Shown: positions 52,224 to 60,299 of the stretch, piece after piece
Layout: each line of letters starts with the position of its first letter
Numbering within the stretch: the stretch's first letter is position 1
The notes under the pieces: generated by a model
Told to the model about the DNA's origin: nothing
The model's input: only the letters and a program-made list of their open reading frames with translations
Database searches by the model: none
Source of the DNA: Streptomyces anulatus
Lineage (GTDB): Bacteria > Actinomycetota > Actinomycetes > Streptomycetales > Streptomycetaceae
NCBI RefSeq assembly: GCF_014650675.1
Contig: NZ_BMVK01000004.1
Span: 124,001-188,000 of the forward strand
Reading direction: 5' to 3'
DNA length: 64,000 nucleotides
Position numbers and translations under genes: made by a program

Positions 52224-52609
52224 AGAAGTCGGGCATCCTCAACCGCCACCTGGCGGGCGCGATCGCCGAACTCGGCCACGGCGACGGCGTCCTGGTCTGC
52301 GACGCCGGCATGCCGATCCCACCCGGCCCCCGGGTGATCGACCTGGCCTTCCGCGCCGGTACTCCGTCGTTCGCGGAGGTGCTGGACGGCCTGCTCGACG
52401 AACTGGTCGTGGAGGGCGCGACGGCCGCCCACGAGATCCGTGACGCCAACCCGGAGGCCGCGGCGCTCCTGGACGGTCACTTCCCCTGGCTGGAACTGAT
52501 CCCGCACGACGACCTCAAGGCGCTCACGCCGGCGGCCCGCCTGGTCGTACGGACGGGGGAGGCCCGGCCGTACGCGAACGTACTGCTGAGATGCGGGGTC
52601 TTCTTCTGA
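52220..52609 (+). CDS. rbsD: D-ribose pyranase
   Basis: 129 residues. Interconverts pyranose and furanose forms of ribose so that ribokinase can act. Family sequence MKKSGILNRHLAGAIAELGH with the catalytic His, VCDAGMPIPPG, and the C-terminal TGEARPYANVLLRCGVFF. GTG start overlaps rbsK by four bases. Last gene of the operon, followed by a strong hairpin. Confidence 0.97.
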   Translation: MKKSGILNRHLAGAIAELGHGDGVLVCDAGMPIPPGPRVIDLAFRAGTPSFAEVLDGLLDELVVEGATAAHEIRDANPEAAALLDGHFPWLELIPHDDLKALTPAARLVVRTGEARPYANVLLRCGVFF

Positions 52610-52619
52610 GCGAGGGCGC

Positions 52620-52652
52620 CCCGGACCCGTAGCAGCACGCTACGGGTCCGGG
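52620..52652. terminator. Terminator between rbsD and the convergent lipoprotein gene
   Basis: A perfect 14-bp stem: CCGGACCCGTAGC (52621-52633, extended by C52620) with GCTACGGGTCCGG (52639-52651, extended by G52652), 5-base loop. Confidence 0.85.
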
Positions 52653-52704
52653 ACTTCGTCGTACGCAGGGCGGTGCGGGGCGGCTTCCGGTCGGTGAACC
52701 GTCC

Positions 52705-53301
52705 TCAGCCGGCTGTGCCGGGTGCGAGTCCGCAGGTGCCGGACCTCTTCGCCCCGTCCTGTCCCGTCAGCGTCACGACTCCCCGGCCGTCGGTGGCCTC
52801 GTTGTAGACGATCGTGCAGGTCAACTGCTGTAGAGCCGCGGCGTCCAGCCCCTCCACGGCCAAGGGCAGGCGAACCGCGATCCCGCCGTCCGACGCGACC
52901 TGGACCGCCACGGTCCCGCCCTCGCGGACAGCGGGAAGCGCGGTGGTCAGACCGGCCGCCCGGTCCGTCCTTCCGGGGCCGGAGAGCAGCGCCAGGACGA
53001 CCTTCTCCGTGGGCGCGGGGCCCGCCGGTCCCGTGGGGTCCCGTTCGCCGGAGCCCAGCTCGACGTACTCGTCGCCGAACCCGGCCGAGGGCCTGACCGC
53101 CCGGATCACGGGACTCAACCCGCCGTCGGGGGAGCGGAAGAAGAGCAGCATGTCGTTGTCACGGTTGAGGAAGGCGTCCACGGTCGCGGGTCCCCCCGCC
53201 TCGATGGCATCGGACGCCTGGATCCCGCAGCCGCCGACCAGTGGCGCGCCGACCGTGACGAGGGAGCCCACCACGAGTCCCCGCCACCCAGCACGCCTCA
53301 T
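52705..53301 (-). CDS. Lipoprotein with GerMN-like domain, coupled to a two-component system
   Basis: 198 residues. Lipoprotein signal MRRAGWRGLVVGSLVTVGAP with lipobox LVGGC (Cys 25). The mature part (KVVLALLSGPGRTDRAAGLT, TALPAVREGGTVAVQVASDG, AALQQLTCTIVYNE) resembles the GerMN domain of envelope lipoproteins. Start ATG at 53301 overlaps the kinase stop (ATGA), so it is co-translated. By analogy with CseA of the cseABC envelope-stress system it may tune the sensor (inference). Two late Cys could form a disulfide. Confidence 0.83.
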   Translation of the reverse strand: MRRAGWRGLVVGSLVTVGAPLVGGCGIQASDAIEAGGPATVDAFLNRDNDMLLFFRSPDGGLSPVIRAVRPSAGFGDEYVELGSGERDPTGPAGPAPTEKVVLALLSGPGRTDRAAGLTTALPAVREGGTVAVQVASDGGIAVRLPLAVEGLDAAALQQLTCTIVYNEATDGRGVVTLTGQDGAKRSGTCGLAPGTAG

Positions 53302-54842
53302 CCGCCGTCCTCCTCGACCCGGAGCGGAATCTCGACGGTGAAGACGGCACCGCCGCCGGGAAGGTTCCCCGCGCGGATCGTTCCGCCGTGCAGACGCACG
53401 TTCTCCAGGGTGATCGCCAGCCCCAGGCCGCTGCCCGGCGATCGGGAACGGGCCGCGTCGGCCTTGTAGAAGCGGTCGAAGATGTGCGGGAGCGAGGCGG
53501 AGGGGATGCCGGGGCCGCTGTCCGCGACCTCGGTGATGAGCACCTGCGTGCCGGAGGAGCTCGCCTCGGTGCGCAGGCGCACGGTGACGGGAGCGCCGCC
53601 GTGCCGCAGGGCGTTGCCGACCAGGTTGGCGACCACGATGTCGTAGCGGCGTGGGTCGAGCCGGGCCCGGATGCCGGTGGGGAGCTCGGCGCGGATCCGG
53701 TCGTCGTTCGACCAGTGCCGGGTCTGGAGGGACTTGCGGATGGCCTCGGCGACGTCGATCTCGTCGGAGTTCAGCTCGGCCGCGCGGGCGTCGAAGCGGG
53801 ATATCTCCATCAGGTCCTCGACGAGCACGGCGAGCTTTCCGGTCTCCGCGCTGACCAGCCGGACCGCCTGGGCGGTGTCGGCGTCCAGACGGTCCGCGTC
53901 CTGATCGAGGACCTCGGTGACGGCGAGCATCCCGGCCAGGGGGGTGCGCAGTTCGTGCGAGACGTCGGAGGCGAAGCGACGCGCCCGTGCCTCGGCGTCG
54001 CGCAGTGCGCCGACGGACCGCTCCAGTTGCCCCGCCGACTCGTTGAACGTGTCCGCCAGGTCGGCCAGTTCGTCGGTGCCGCGTACCGGGATACGGGTGT
54101 CGAGCCTGCCGCTGCCCATGCTCCTGGCCGCACGGCGCAACTCCCGCACCGGACGCAGCACACTGCGCGCGGCGATCAGGCCGGGTACGAGCGCGACGGC
54201 GAGGCCGGGCAGGGCACCGTTCCGGGCGGCGACGAGCAGGGCGTCGACGTTGACCTGCTCGTCGGTCATCCGCATGACGGCGTACAGGACGAGTCCGGTC
54301 GGCAGCACGCTGTCCGGGCCGGTTCTGAAGACCGTGGGCATGCCGATGGTCAGGTACGGGACGCCGTCCTTGACGACCCGCTCGAAGCTCCCGTACCGGT
54401 CGGCCGACGCGGCCCGCCGCAGTTCGGGGGTGATGACGGTGGAGACCGGGTTCTCGCCGGAGGACGCGCGGAGGGTGCCGTACTCGGCGAACACCACCCA
54501 GGGGCGCGGTTTGCCCGTGCGGGCGAGGTCGCGCAGGACCTCCTCCAGCCCCTCCTCCTGGACGGGCAGCCCCCAGCCCGTCCGCTGGACCTGGTCGCGG
54601 AACGTCGAGACCGCTGTGTCCTGGGCGGTCTTCAGCAGCGCGTTGCGGGCCTCGCGGTAGGTCAGCGCGGACGTCGTGCCGGCGCTGACCACGGCGACCA
54701 GCAGGAAGGCAGCCAGCAGTCGGGCACGCAGGCCGAACGCCCTGGCCCGAGAGCGCCCGCGGGTGCTCACGGCCGAACCCGCGCCGTCCTGGTCGTCCCT
54801 CCCGCAGCTGCGCGGGCGGCCGGGCCGGGGGACGGTGATCAC
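53298..54842 (-). CDS. Sensor histidine kinase (CseC-like)
   Basis: 514 residues from the GTG overlapping the response-regulator stop; a GTG at 54770 would remove 24 residues and is also plausible. Membrane segment 1 at ~39-60, an extracellular part of about 145 residues, segment 2 at ~207-225, then HAMP (RPVRELRRAARSMGSGRLDT), HisKA with RFASDVSHELRTPLAGM (phospho-His), N box NLVGNALRHG, G boxes DSGPGIP and GSGLGLAI, and F box PHIFDRFYKAD. All catalytic parts are intact. It senses an external envelope signal and phosphorylates the adjoining regulator. Confidence 0.94.
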   Translation of the reverse strand: MITVPRPGRPRSCGRDDQDGAGSAVSTRGRSRARAFGLRARLLAAFLLVAVVSAGTTSALTYREARNALLKTAQDTAVSTFRDQVQRTGWGLPVQEEGLEEVLRDLARTGKPRPWVVFAEYGTLRASSGENPVSTVITPELRRAASADRYGSFERVVKDGVPYLTIGMPTVFRTGPDSVLPTGLVLYAVMRMTDEQVNVDALLVAARNGALPGLAVALVPGLIAARSVLRPVRELRRAARSMGSGRLDTRIPVRGTDELADLADTFNESAGQLERSVGALRDAEARARRFASDVSHELRTPLAGMLAVTEVLDQDADRLDADTAQAVRLVSAETGKLAVLVEDLMEISRFDARAAELNSDEIDVAEAIRKSLQTRHWSNDDRIRAELPTGIRARLDPRRYDIVVANLVGNALRHGGAPVTVRLRTEASSSGTQVLITEVADSGPGIPSASLPHIFDRFYKADAARSRSPGSGLGLAITLENVRLHGGTIRAGNLPGGGAVFTVEIPLRVEEDGG

Positions 54843-55522
54843 AGCGGACCGAAGCGGTAGCCGAAGCCCCGCAGCGTCTGGACGTAACGCGGGCTGCCGA
54901 CCTCGTTCTCGATCTTGCCGCGCAGCCGGGCGACACAGGCGTCGACCAGCCGGCCGTCGGCGTGGAAGGTGTGCTCCCACACGTTCTCCAGGAGCTGCTG
55001 CCTGCTGAACACCTGCTCGGGGGCGGCGGACAGGTGCAGGAGCAGCCTGAGTTCCGAGGGAGCGAGCGTCAGGAGACGGCCCGCTTTGGACACGGTCAGA
55101 CCGACCCGGTCGATGGTGAGGTCGCCGTAGACCTCGATGGCCGGGCGGCCCGTGGAGCCATCGTCCATGCGGCGCAGCACGGCCCGGATCCGGGCGTCGA
55201 TCACCTCGGGCCGGGCGGGTTTGACGATGTAGTCGTCGGCGCCGGCCTCCAGGCCGATGACCACGTCGAAGTCGTCGCCGCGCGCGGTGAGCATGATGAT
55301 CGGCAGCTGGCTGTGCTCGCGGACCTGCCGGCACACCTGGACGCCGGTCATTCCGGGCAGCATCAGGTCCAGCAGCAGCAGATCGGGGCGGAACTCGGCC
55401 AGTGCGGCGAGGCCGTCCTCACCGGTCTCGGCTGCCCGTACCTCGTGGCCGCGACGGCGCAGACCGAGCTGGACCCCCTCGCGTACGAAAGGGTCGTCCT
55501 CGACGAGGAGCACGCGGGGCAT
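54839..55522 (-). CDS. OmpR-family response regulator (CseB-like)
   Basis: 227 residues. Receiver domain 1-115 with the acidic pair in VEDDPF, phospho-Asp52 (LLLLDLMLPGMTG), Thr in IIMLTARGD and Lys in DYIVKPARP. Winged-helix output domain 130-227 (LTLAPSELRLLLHL, RLVDACVARLRGKIE, RYVQTLRGFGYRFG). Start ATG at 55522, 30 bases after the MurJ-like stop. Stop overlaps the kinase gene. Likely targets are the operon promoter and the divergent transpeptidase, where TGACCG direct repeats at 11/22-base spacing occur. Confidence 0.95.
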   Translation of the reverse strand: MPRVLLVEDDPFVREGVQLGLRRRGHEVRAAETGEDGLAALAEFRPDLLLLDLMLPGMTGVQVCRQVREHSQLPIIMLTARGDDFDVVIGLEAGADDYIVKPARPEVIDARIRAVLRRMDDGSTGRPAIEVYGDLTIDRVGLTVSKAGRLLTLAPSELRLLLHLSAAPEQVFSRQQLLENVWEHTFHADGRLVDACVARLRGKIENEVGSPRYVQTLRGFGYRFGPL

Positions 55523-55551
55523 CGGCTTTTCTCCCTCGGTGGTGATGGTGG

Positions 55552-57201
55552 TCAGCTCCGGGTCCGGGTCCGCCGCATGTCTACACGCAGGAACAGAGCG
55601 TTCAGTTCGGCGAGCCGCAGCGGACGGGCGAGCAGGGCGAAGGTGAGGACGACGACGGCCGCGCCGGCGACGGTGGCGGCCAGGGCTCCCGCCCGTGCCG
55701 CGCCGAGGGCCGCGAGGTGGCCGAGCGCGGTGGCGGGGACGGCGGCGACCAGCAGGCGTGCGTGGGCGGCCGCGGAGGACGACCGCCGCAGGGGGCGTAC
55801 GACGTCGAGCCGACGGTTCAGCACCCTGCCGGTCAGCGCCCAGCCCGCGCACAGAGCCAGCGAGTGGGCCGCCGCCATGCCCGTGACGGCCCAGCGCGCC
55901 GGCAGCACGTGCGAGGCGGCCACGGACAGTCCCGCGTTGAGGACGACGATCACCAGGTTGAGCAGGAACGGCGTACGGGTGTCGGAGAGCGCGTAGAAGG
56001 CGCGGGACAGGACGTACTGGCCCGACAGGGCGATCAGTCCCGGTGCGAAGGCCATCAGGATTCCGGCCAGGGCGGCCGTGTCGGCGGCGCTGGTCCTGCC
56101 GTATCCGAAGACGAGGGACGTCACCGGCCCGGCGAGGGCGAGCAGCGCGCAGGCGGCGGGTACGACGAAGGCCGCGCAGACCCGCAGAGCGTGGGAGACG
56201 TCGTGCCGCAGGGCGGTGGTGTCCCCGTCGGCCGCCGCCGCACTCATCCGGGGCAGGAGCGCGGTCACCACGGACACGGTGATGACGCCGTGCGGTACGA
56301 CCCACAGGGCGTAGGCGTTGTTGTAGGCACCGAATCCTGGTCCGCCGTCGAGGCCGGCGTTCGTGGCGAGCCGGGTGGTGACCCAGTAGGCGGCCTGGTT
56401 GGCGAGGACCAGCAGCACCAGCCATCCGGCCGCTCGCAGGGGGCGGGTCAGTCCGCTGCCGCGTCGGGCGAAGCGGGGCCGCCAGCGGAAGCGGGCGGCG
56501 CGCAGGGCCGGGACGAGGGCGAGTGCCTGGACGGCGATGCCCGCGGTCGTGCCCCAGCCGAGCAGGGCGGTCCCGGTCGGTGTGAGGGTGTCGCCGCCCC
56601 CCAGGGACAGGGCCAGGTACAGCCCGAAGACAGCCATCACGACGATGTTGTTCAGGGCCGGCGCCCACATCATCGCGCCGAACCGGCCCCGTGCGTTGAG
56701 TATCTGGCCGAGCAGCGTGAACAGTCCGAGGAAGAAGATCTGGGGCAGGCAGTAGCGGGCCAGCGCGATGGTCATGGCCGCCTGTCGGCCGGTGTAGTCG
56801 GTGTACACGTCGACGATGGTGGGGGCGGCCCACACCGCGGTCGCCGTGATGACCAGCAGGGCGACGACGCAGACGGTGACCAGCCGGTCGGTGTACGCGG
56901 CCCCCGCGTCGGGGTGCTCCTTCGCGGCCCGGACCAGCTCGGGAACGAAGACGGCGTTCAGCGCGCCGCCCAGCAGCAGCATGTAGACGATGGTGGGCAG
57001 GGCGTTGCCGACCGCGTAGCCGTCGGCGCTCGGCCCGATGGTGCCCAGAGCCGCCGCGACCACGGCGGACCGGGCGAAACCGGTGGCGCGGGAGACGACG
57101 GATCCGGCGGCCATGACGGCGCTGCCGCGCGGAGCAGAGACTGCCGCCCCGGCTTCCGGACGGTCCGCGGCGGTGTGTGTCGACGGCGATGTCCGCTTCA
57201 T
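55552..57201 (-). CDS. MurJ/MviN-like lipid II flippase family protein
   Basis: 549 residues with about 14 membrane segments. MOP-superfamily MurJ signature at the start: GSVVSRATGFARSAVVAAAL, then GNALPTIVYMLLLGGALNAVFVPEL; later FFLGLFTLLGQILNARGRFG and AFYALSDTRTPF. It should move lipid-linked peptidoglycan precursor or another lipid-linked oligosaccharide across the membrane. Start ATG at 57201 overlaps the FemX stop. It is probably a secondary copy, because the main Streptomyces mviN lies near the chromosome origin genes (general knowledge, not checked). Confidence 0.9.
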   Translation of the reverse strand: MKRTSPSTHTAADRPEAGAAVSAPRGSAVMAAGSVVSRATGFARSAVVAAALGTIGPSADGYAVGNALPTIVYMLLLGGALNAVFVPELVRAAKEHPDAGAAYTDRLVTVCVVALLVITATAVWAAPTIVDVYTDYTGRQAAMTIALARYCLPQIFFLGLFTLLGQILNARGRFGAMMWAPALNNIVVMAVFGLYLALSLGGGDTLTPTGTALLGWGTTAGIAVQALALVPALRAARFRWRPRFARRGSGLTRPLRAAGWLVLLVLANQAAYWVTTRLATNAGLDGGPGFGAYNNAYALWVVPHGVITVSVVTALLPRMSAAAADGDTTALRHDVSHALRVCAAFVVPAACALLALAGPVTSLVFGYGRTSAADTAALAGILMAFAPGLIALSGQYVLSRAFYALSDTRTPFLLNLVIVVLNAGLSVAASHVLPARWAVTGMAAAHSLALCAGWALTGRVLNRRLDVVRPLRRSSSAAAHARLLVAAVPATALGHLAALGAARAGALAATVAGAAVVVLTFALLARPLRLAELNALFLRVDMRRTRTRS

Positions 57202-58400
57202 CGGCGGTTCAGGTACGCCTGGAAGGCACGGTGAAGCACGAGGTTGGCGCTGCCCCCCAAGGGCCTCTCCCATTCCCCCAACGTCTCGACGACCTGCCCA
57301 CCGGTGCCGAGTTTCCACCGCAGCAATCCGTAGCCGTGTTCTTCCGGATCGAGAGTGGAGGCAACCCCGCGCATGTCGTAGACGTCCGCCCCGAGGGCGT
57401 GGGCATCCAGCAGCATCCGCCATTGAAGGGCGTTGGAGGGCCGGACCTCGCGGCGGTGGTCGGCGGAGGCGCCGGTCTGGTACCAGGCGCGGCGGCCCAC
57501 GGTGATCAGTGTGTGGGCGGCCAGGATCTCGCCACGGTGACGGGCCAGGTACAGCTTCATCCGACCCGGTTCCTCGGCGTTGAGCGCGGCGTACTGGCGC
57601 TCGTAGTAGGCGAGCGAGCGGCCGAGGCGGAATCCGTCGCGTCGCTCTGTGACGGCGAGCAGCCGGCAGAACTCGGGAAGGTCCGCCGCACTGCCGACCA
57701 CCACCTCCACGCCCTCTTTCCGGGCCCGGCGCACATTGCGTCGCCACTCCTGGTTGAGCCCGGCCCACACGTCGTCCGTGGTGCGTCCGGCGAGCGGCAC
57801 CCGGAAGACATGGCGGGGCTGGGCGTCCCCGCCCTGCCCGGTCCCGTCGCCACCGCAGCGGCGCCAGCCCCTGACCCGCAGTCGGTCGGCGACGGCGGAG
57901 CCGAGGGGGTCGACCTCGCTGGCCAGGACGTCGCCGAGGCGTCGGCCCGGGCCGGTGAGCGCCTTCAGCCGGGCGGCGTCCCAGCACCGGTAGGCGGGCG
58001 ACGGGCCGATGCGCACGGCGAAGGCGCCCGCACGGCGCAGGTGCCCCAGGAGCGGATCGAGCCAGTCGTCGACATCGGGGTCGCTCCAGTCGGCGACGGG
58101 TCCTTCGGGGAGGTAGGCGAAGTACTTGTGCGTACCGGGGAACTGACGCAGCAGCACCAGGGCCACGCCCGTCAGTTCGCCCGCCTCCGGATCCGGTCCC
58201 CAGCCGATCAGTTGGGAGCCCCATCCCTCCTTGACGCCCGCCCAGGAAGGGCACTGGAGGAAGCCGGCGCCGAGGGCCCGGCCTTCGGGGGACGCGAGGA
58301 AGGCGCGGTAGGTCTTCGGGGTGATGGTTCCCAGGGCCACGTCCCGGTTCCGGGCTCGGGGCACGGGGCTGGACGACGACGGCACGAGCAGCGCTGACAC
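57198..58400 (-). CDS. FemX-like peptidyltransferase (lipid II interpeptide-bridge aminoacyltransferase)
   Basis: 400 residues with two GNAT-like domains of the FemABX family: FLQCPSWAGVKEGWGSQLIG near residue 55, a middle FRVPLAGRTTDDVWAGLNQEWRRNVRRARKEGV, then LAAHTLITVGRRAWYQTGAS and SNALQWRMLLDAHALGADVYDMRGV. It transfers glycine or another residue from tRNA to the third position of the lipid II stem peptide. The GTG at 58400 is chosen for AGGAGAGG just upstream; the frame is open to 58523. It heads the operon ahead of the flippase, and VanK-type bridge enzymes are a related alternative. Confidence 0.9.
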   Translation of the reverse strand: MSALLVPSSSSPVPRARNRDVALGTITPKTYRAFLASPEGRALGAGFLQCPSWAGVKEGWGSQLIGWGPDPEAGELTGVALVLLRQFPGTHKYFAYLPEGPVADWSDPDVDDWLDPLLGHLRRAGAFAVRIGPSPAYRCWDAARLKALTGPGRRLGDVLASEVDPLGSAVADRLRVRGWRRCGGDGTGQGGDAQPRHVFRVPLAGRTTDDVWAGLNQEWRRNVRRARKEGVEVVVGSAADLPEFCRLLAVTERRDGFRLGRSLAYYERQYAALNAEEPGRMKLYLARHRGEILAAHTLITVGRRAWYQTGASADHRREVRPSNALQWRMLLDAHALGADVYDMRGVASTLDPEEHGYGLLRWKLGTGGQVVETLGEWERPLGGSANLVLHRAFQAYLNRR

Positions 58401-58489
58401 GGTCTGGCCTCTCCTTCTCCCCGGACGCTGTCGCGGGGACGGCTCCCCGGATCGTTCGCGGGGATGCAGAGGATGCTCACAGCGCTTCA

Positions 58490-58528
58490 TGACCGCTCCG
58501 ACCGCCGAATGTGACCGGACCATGACCG
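58490..58528. promoter_or_regulatory. Direct repeats suggesting an OmpR-type regulator site between femX-like and transpeptidase genes
   Basis: TGACCG occurs at 58490, 58512 and 58523, spacings 22 and 11 bases. The longer CATGACCG.TCC occurs at 58488 and 58521, 33 bases apart (three turns). An ATGTGAC/GTCACAT inverted repeat encloses the last copies. OmpR-family dimers bind direct repeats at about 11-base steps. Confidence 0.5.
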
Positions 58529-58643
58529 TTCCTCACCAGTCGCCGTCACATCGCTCCACAGCGTCTGACCTCGGCTTTTCCGGCTCTACAGTCGCAGCAT
58601 CGCCGACTCGTCCGGCTCTCTCGCGGCTCTCCCGGAGGTCCTG

Positions 58644-59855
58644 TTGTCCCGCTCGTCACGCACACCCGCACGCATCCATGCCCGCGTCCGGGCCGCCGTC
58701 GCGGCCGCTCTGCTGGCACCGCTCGCCGCATGCTCGTCGAGCGCTTCTCCCGCCGCCCCGGTCGCCGAGGTGACGCCGAGCCCCGACGACCGCCCCGTCA
58801 CGGTCTCCGTCACGCCCGCGGGCAAGCAGATCCAGGCCGGTGAGCCCGTACGCGTCACGGTTTCGGGCGGCAGCCTCACCTCGGTGACCGTCACCGACGC
58901 CGAGGGCCACCGGCTCACCGGAAAGACCGCCGCCGACGGCCGGTCCTGGGTCTCCGACCGCACGTCCGCACCCGGTACGGAGTACGAGGTGACGGCTGCG
59001 ACCCGGAGCGTGGGCGGAACCGCCCGGAGCGCCCGGGCCGCCTTCACCACGGCGAAGGCGGACAAGGTCAACAAGGTCGACTGGAGACCGGGCGCCGCAA
59101 CCACCGTCGGCGTCGCCCAGCCGATCTCCCTGGTCTTCGACCACCCGGTCAGGAACCGGGCCGAGGTCGAGAAGCAGCTCAAGGTCACCACCTCCGACGA
59201 CACCGAGGGCTCCTGGGGCTGGATACGCGACTGGTCGGGCCGGGACCGGGTGGACTGGCGGCCCCGGACGTACTGGAAGCCGGGGACCGAGGTCAGGCTG
59301 AACGCCGAGTTGAACGGCACCGACTCGGGCCCGGACGGCGGCTGGTTCGTACGCGACTACACGACGTCCTTCACCGTCGGCGCCCGGCAGATCGTCGAGG
59401 TCGACCTCGACCGCCATCGGCTCTCCCTCGTACGGGACGGAAGGACCGTCCGCCGCATCCCGGTCTCCGGCGGCACCCCCGGCGGCGACAAACGATCCTG
59501 GCGAGGAACCGCCGTGCTCATGGCCAAGGAGGGCACGATCAACATGAACTCCGAGACCGTGGGCCTTGCCGACGCCTACGACAAGATGGTCGACCACTCG
59601 ATGCGGTTGACCTGGTCGGGCATGTACGCGCACGCCGCCCCGTGGAACGCCCGCCATCTGGGCAGGGCCAACCGCAGTTCCGGGTGCATAGGAATGAGCG
59701 ACGCGGACGCTGCCTGGTTCTACGGGCAGGTGCGGCCCGGCGACCCGTTCGAGATCACCGGCAAGGACACCAAGGGCGTGGTCGCGCCCGGGAACGGCTT
59801 CGGCGCGTGGAACGTCTCGTGGGCCGAGTGGCAGGGGAGGAGCGCGTTGCGCTGA
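58644..59855 (+). CDS. L,D-transpeptidase-like lipoprotein (YkuD) with altered SHGC motif
   Basis: 403 residues. Lipoprotein signal with lipobox LAAC (Cys ~30), two Ig-like domains (about 50-255), then a YkuD domain (residues ~258-380). Catalytic Cys348 in NRSSGCIGM and upstream His330 in MYAHAAPWNARHLG are in place. The usual SHGC has Ser346 instead of the conserved His. It would make 3-3 cross-links in peptidoglycan outside the membrane. TTG start at 58644 with GGAGG six bases before it. Divergent from the FemX-like operon, with candidate response-regulator repeats between. Confidence 0.9.
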   Translation: MSRSSRTPARIHARVRAAVAAALLAPLAACSSSASPAAPVAEVTPSPDDRPVTVSVTPAGKQIQAGEPVRVTVSGGSLTSVTVTDAEGHRLTGKTAADGRSWVSDRTSAPGTEYEVTAATRSVGGTARSARAAFTTAKADKVNKVDWRPGAATTVGVAQPISLVFDHPVRNRAEVEKQLKVTTSDDTEGSWGWIRDWSGRDRVDWRPRTYWKPGTEVRLNAELNGTDSGPDGGWFVRDYTTSFTVGARQIVEVDLDRHRLSLVRDGRTVRRIPVSGGTPGGDKRSWRGTAVLMAKEGTINMNSETVGLADAYDKMVDHSMRLTWSGMYAHAAPWNARHLGRANRSSGCIGMSDADAAWFYGQVRPGDPFEITGKDTKGVVAPGNGFGAWNVSWAEWQGRSALR

Positions 59856-60299
59856 GCTGACTCCGATCTCGCCTGCGGCGATGCCGCTGTCGAGCCAGCC
59901 GCGCACCCGCTCCACCATTCCGTCCGGTTCCGCTGGCTGTCGAGCCCCTCCAGCAGTTCGTACCGAACGGCGATCACCCGTGGTGACACCGTTCCCCCGG
60001 GGGTTGTGCGGATGCGGTCGACGTGTGCGGGGCCGACCACGACGTCATTGGGACGAGTCTGGCCGGTGGGAGTGTGCGATGTCCACCGGCGGCGCGGGGC
60101 GAGGGACGAGCGGTCCTGTTCCGGGCAGCGGAGTGGCTCGTCAGTGCTGCTCAGGGGCGATGTGGGCGCCCTGCTCCGGTCGTACCGCGTTCCGTCACGG
60201 GAAAAGGTCCTGGCAGATCCCGCCGACCGGAGCTAGGCTCCCCGCGATGAATCACTCCATGAACAGATTGGGGGACCCGTCCGCGCAAGGTGAGTGCTG
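59856..60299. other. 444-base gap without a supported gene
   Basis: Short open frames on both strands lack ribosome sites and normal codon use. A TAGGCT near 60233 could be a -10 box for the gene at 60300. No terminator hairpin of quality is seen after the transpeptidase gene. Confidence 0.5.

Noticed and set aside
59856..60299. Small protein-coding genes in the gap (frames of 75-140 codons on both strands)
   Set aside because: No convincing ribosome site, mixed third-base composition and no domain.
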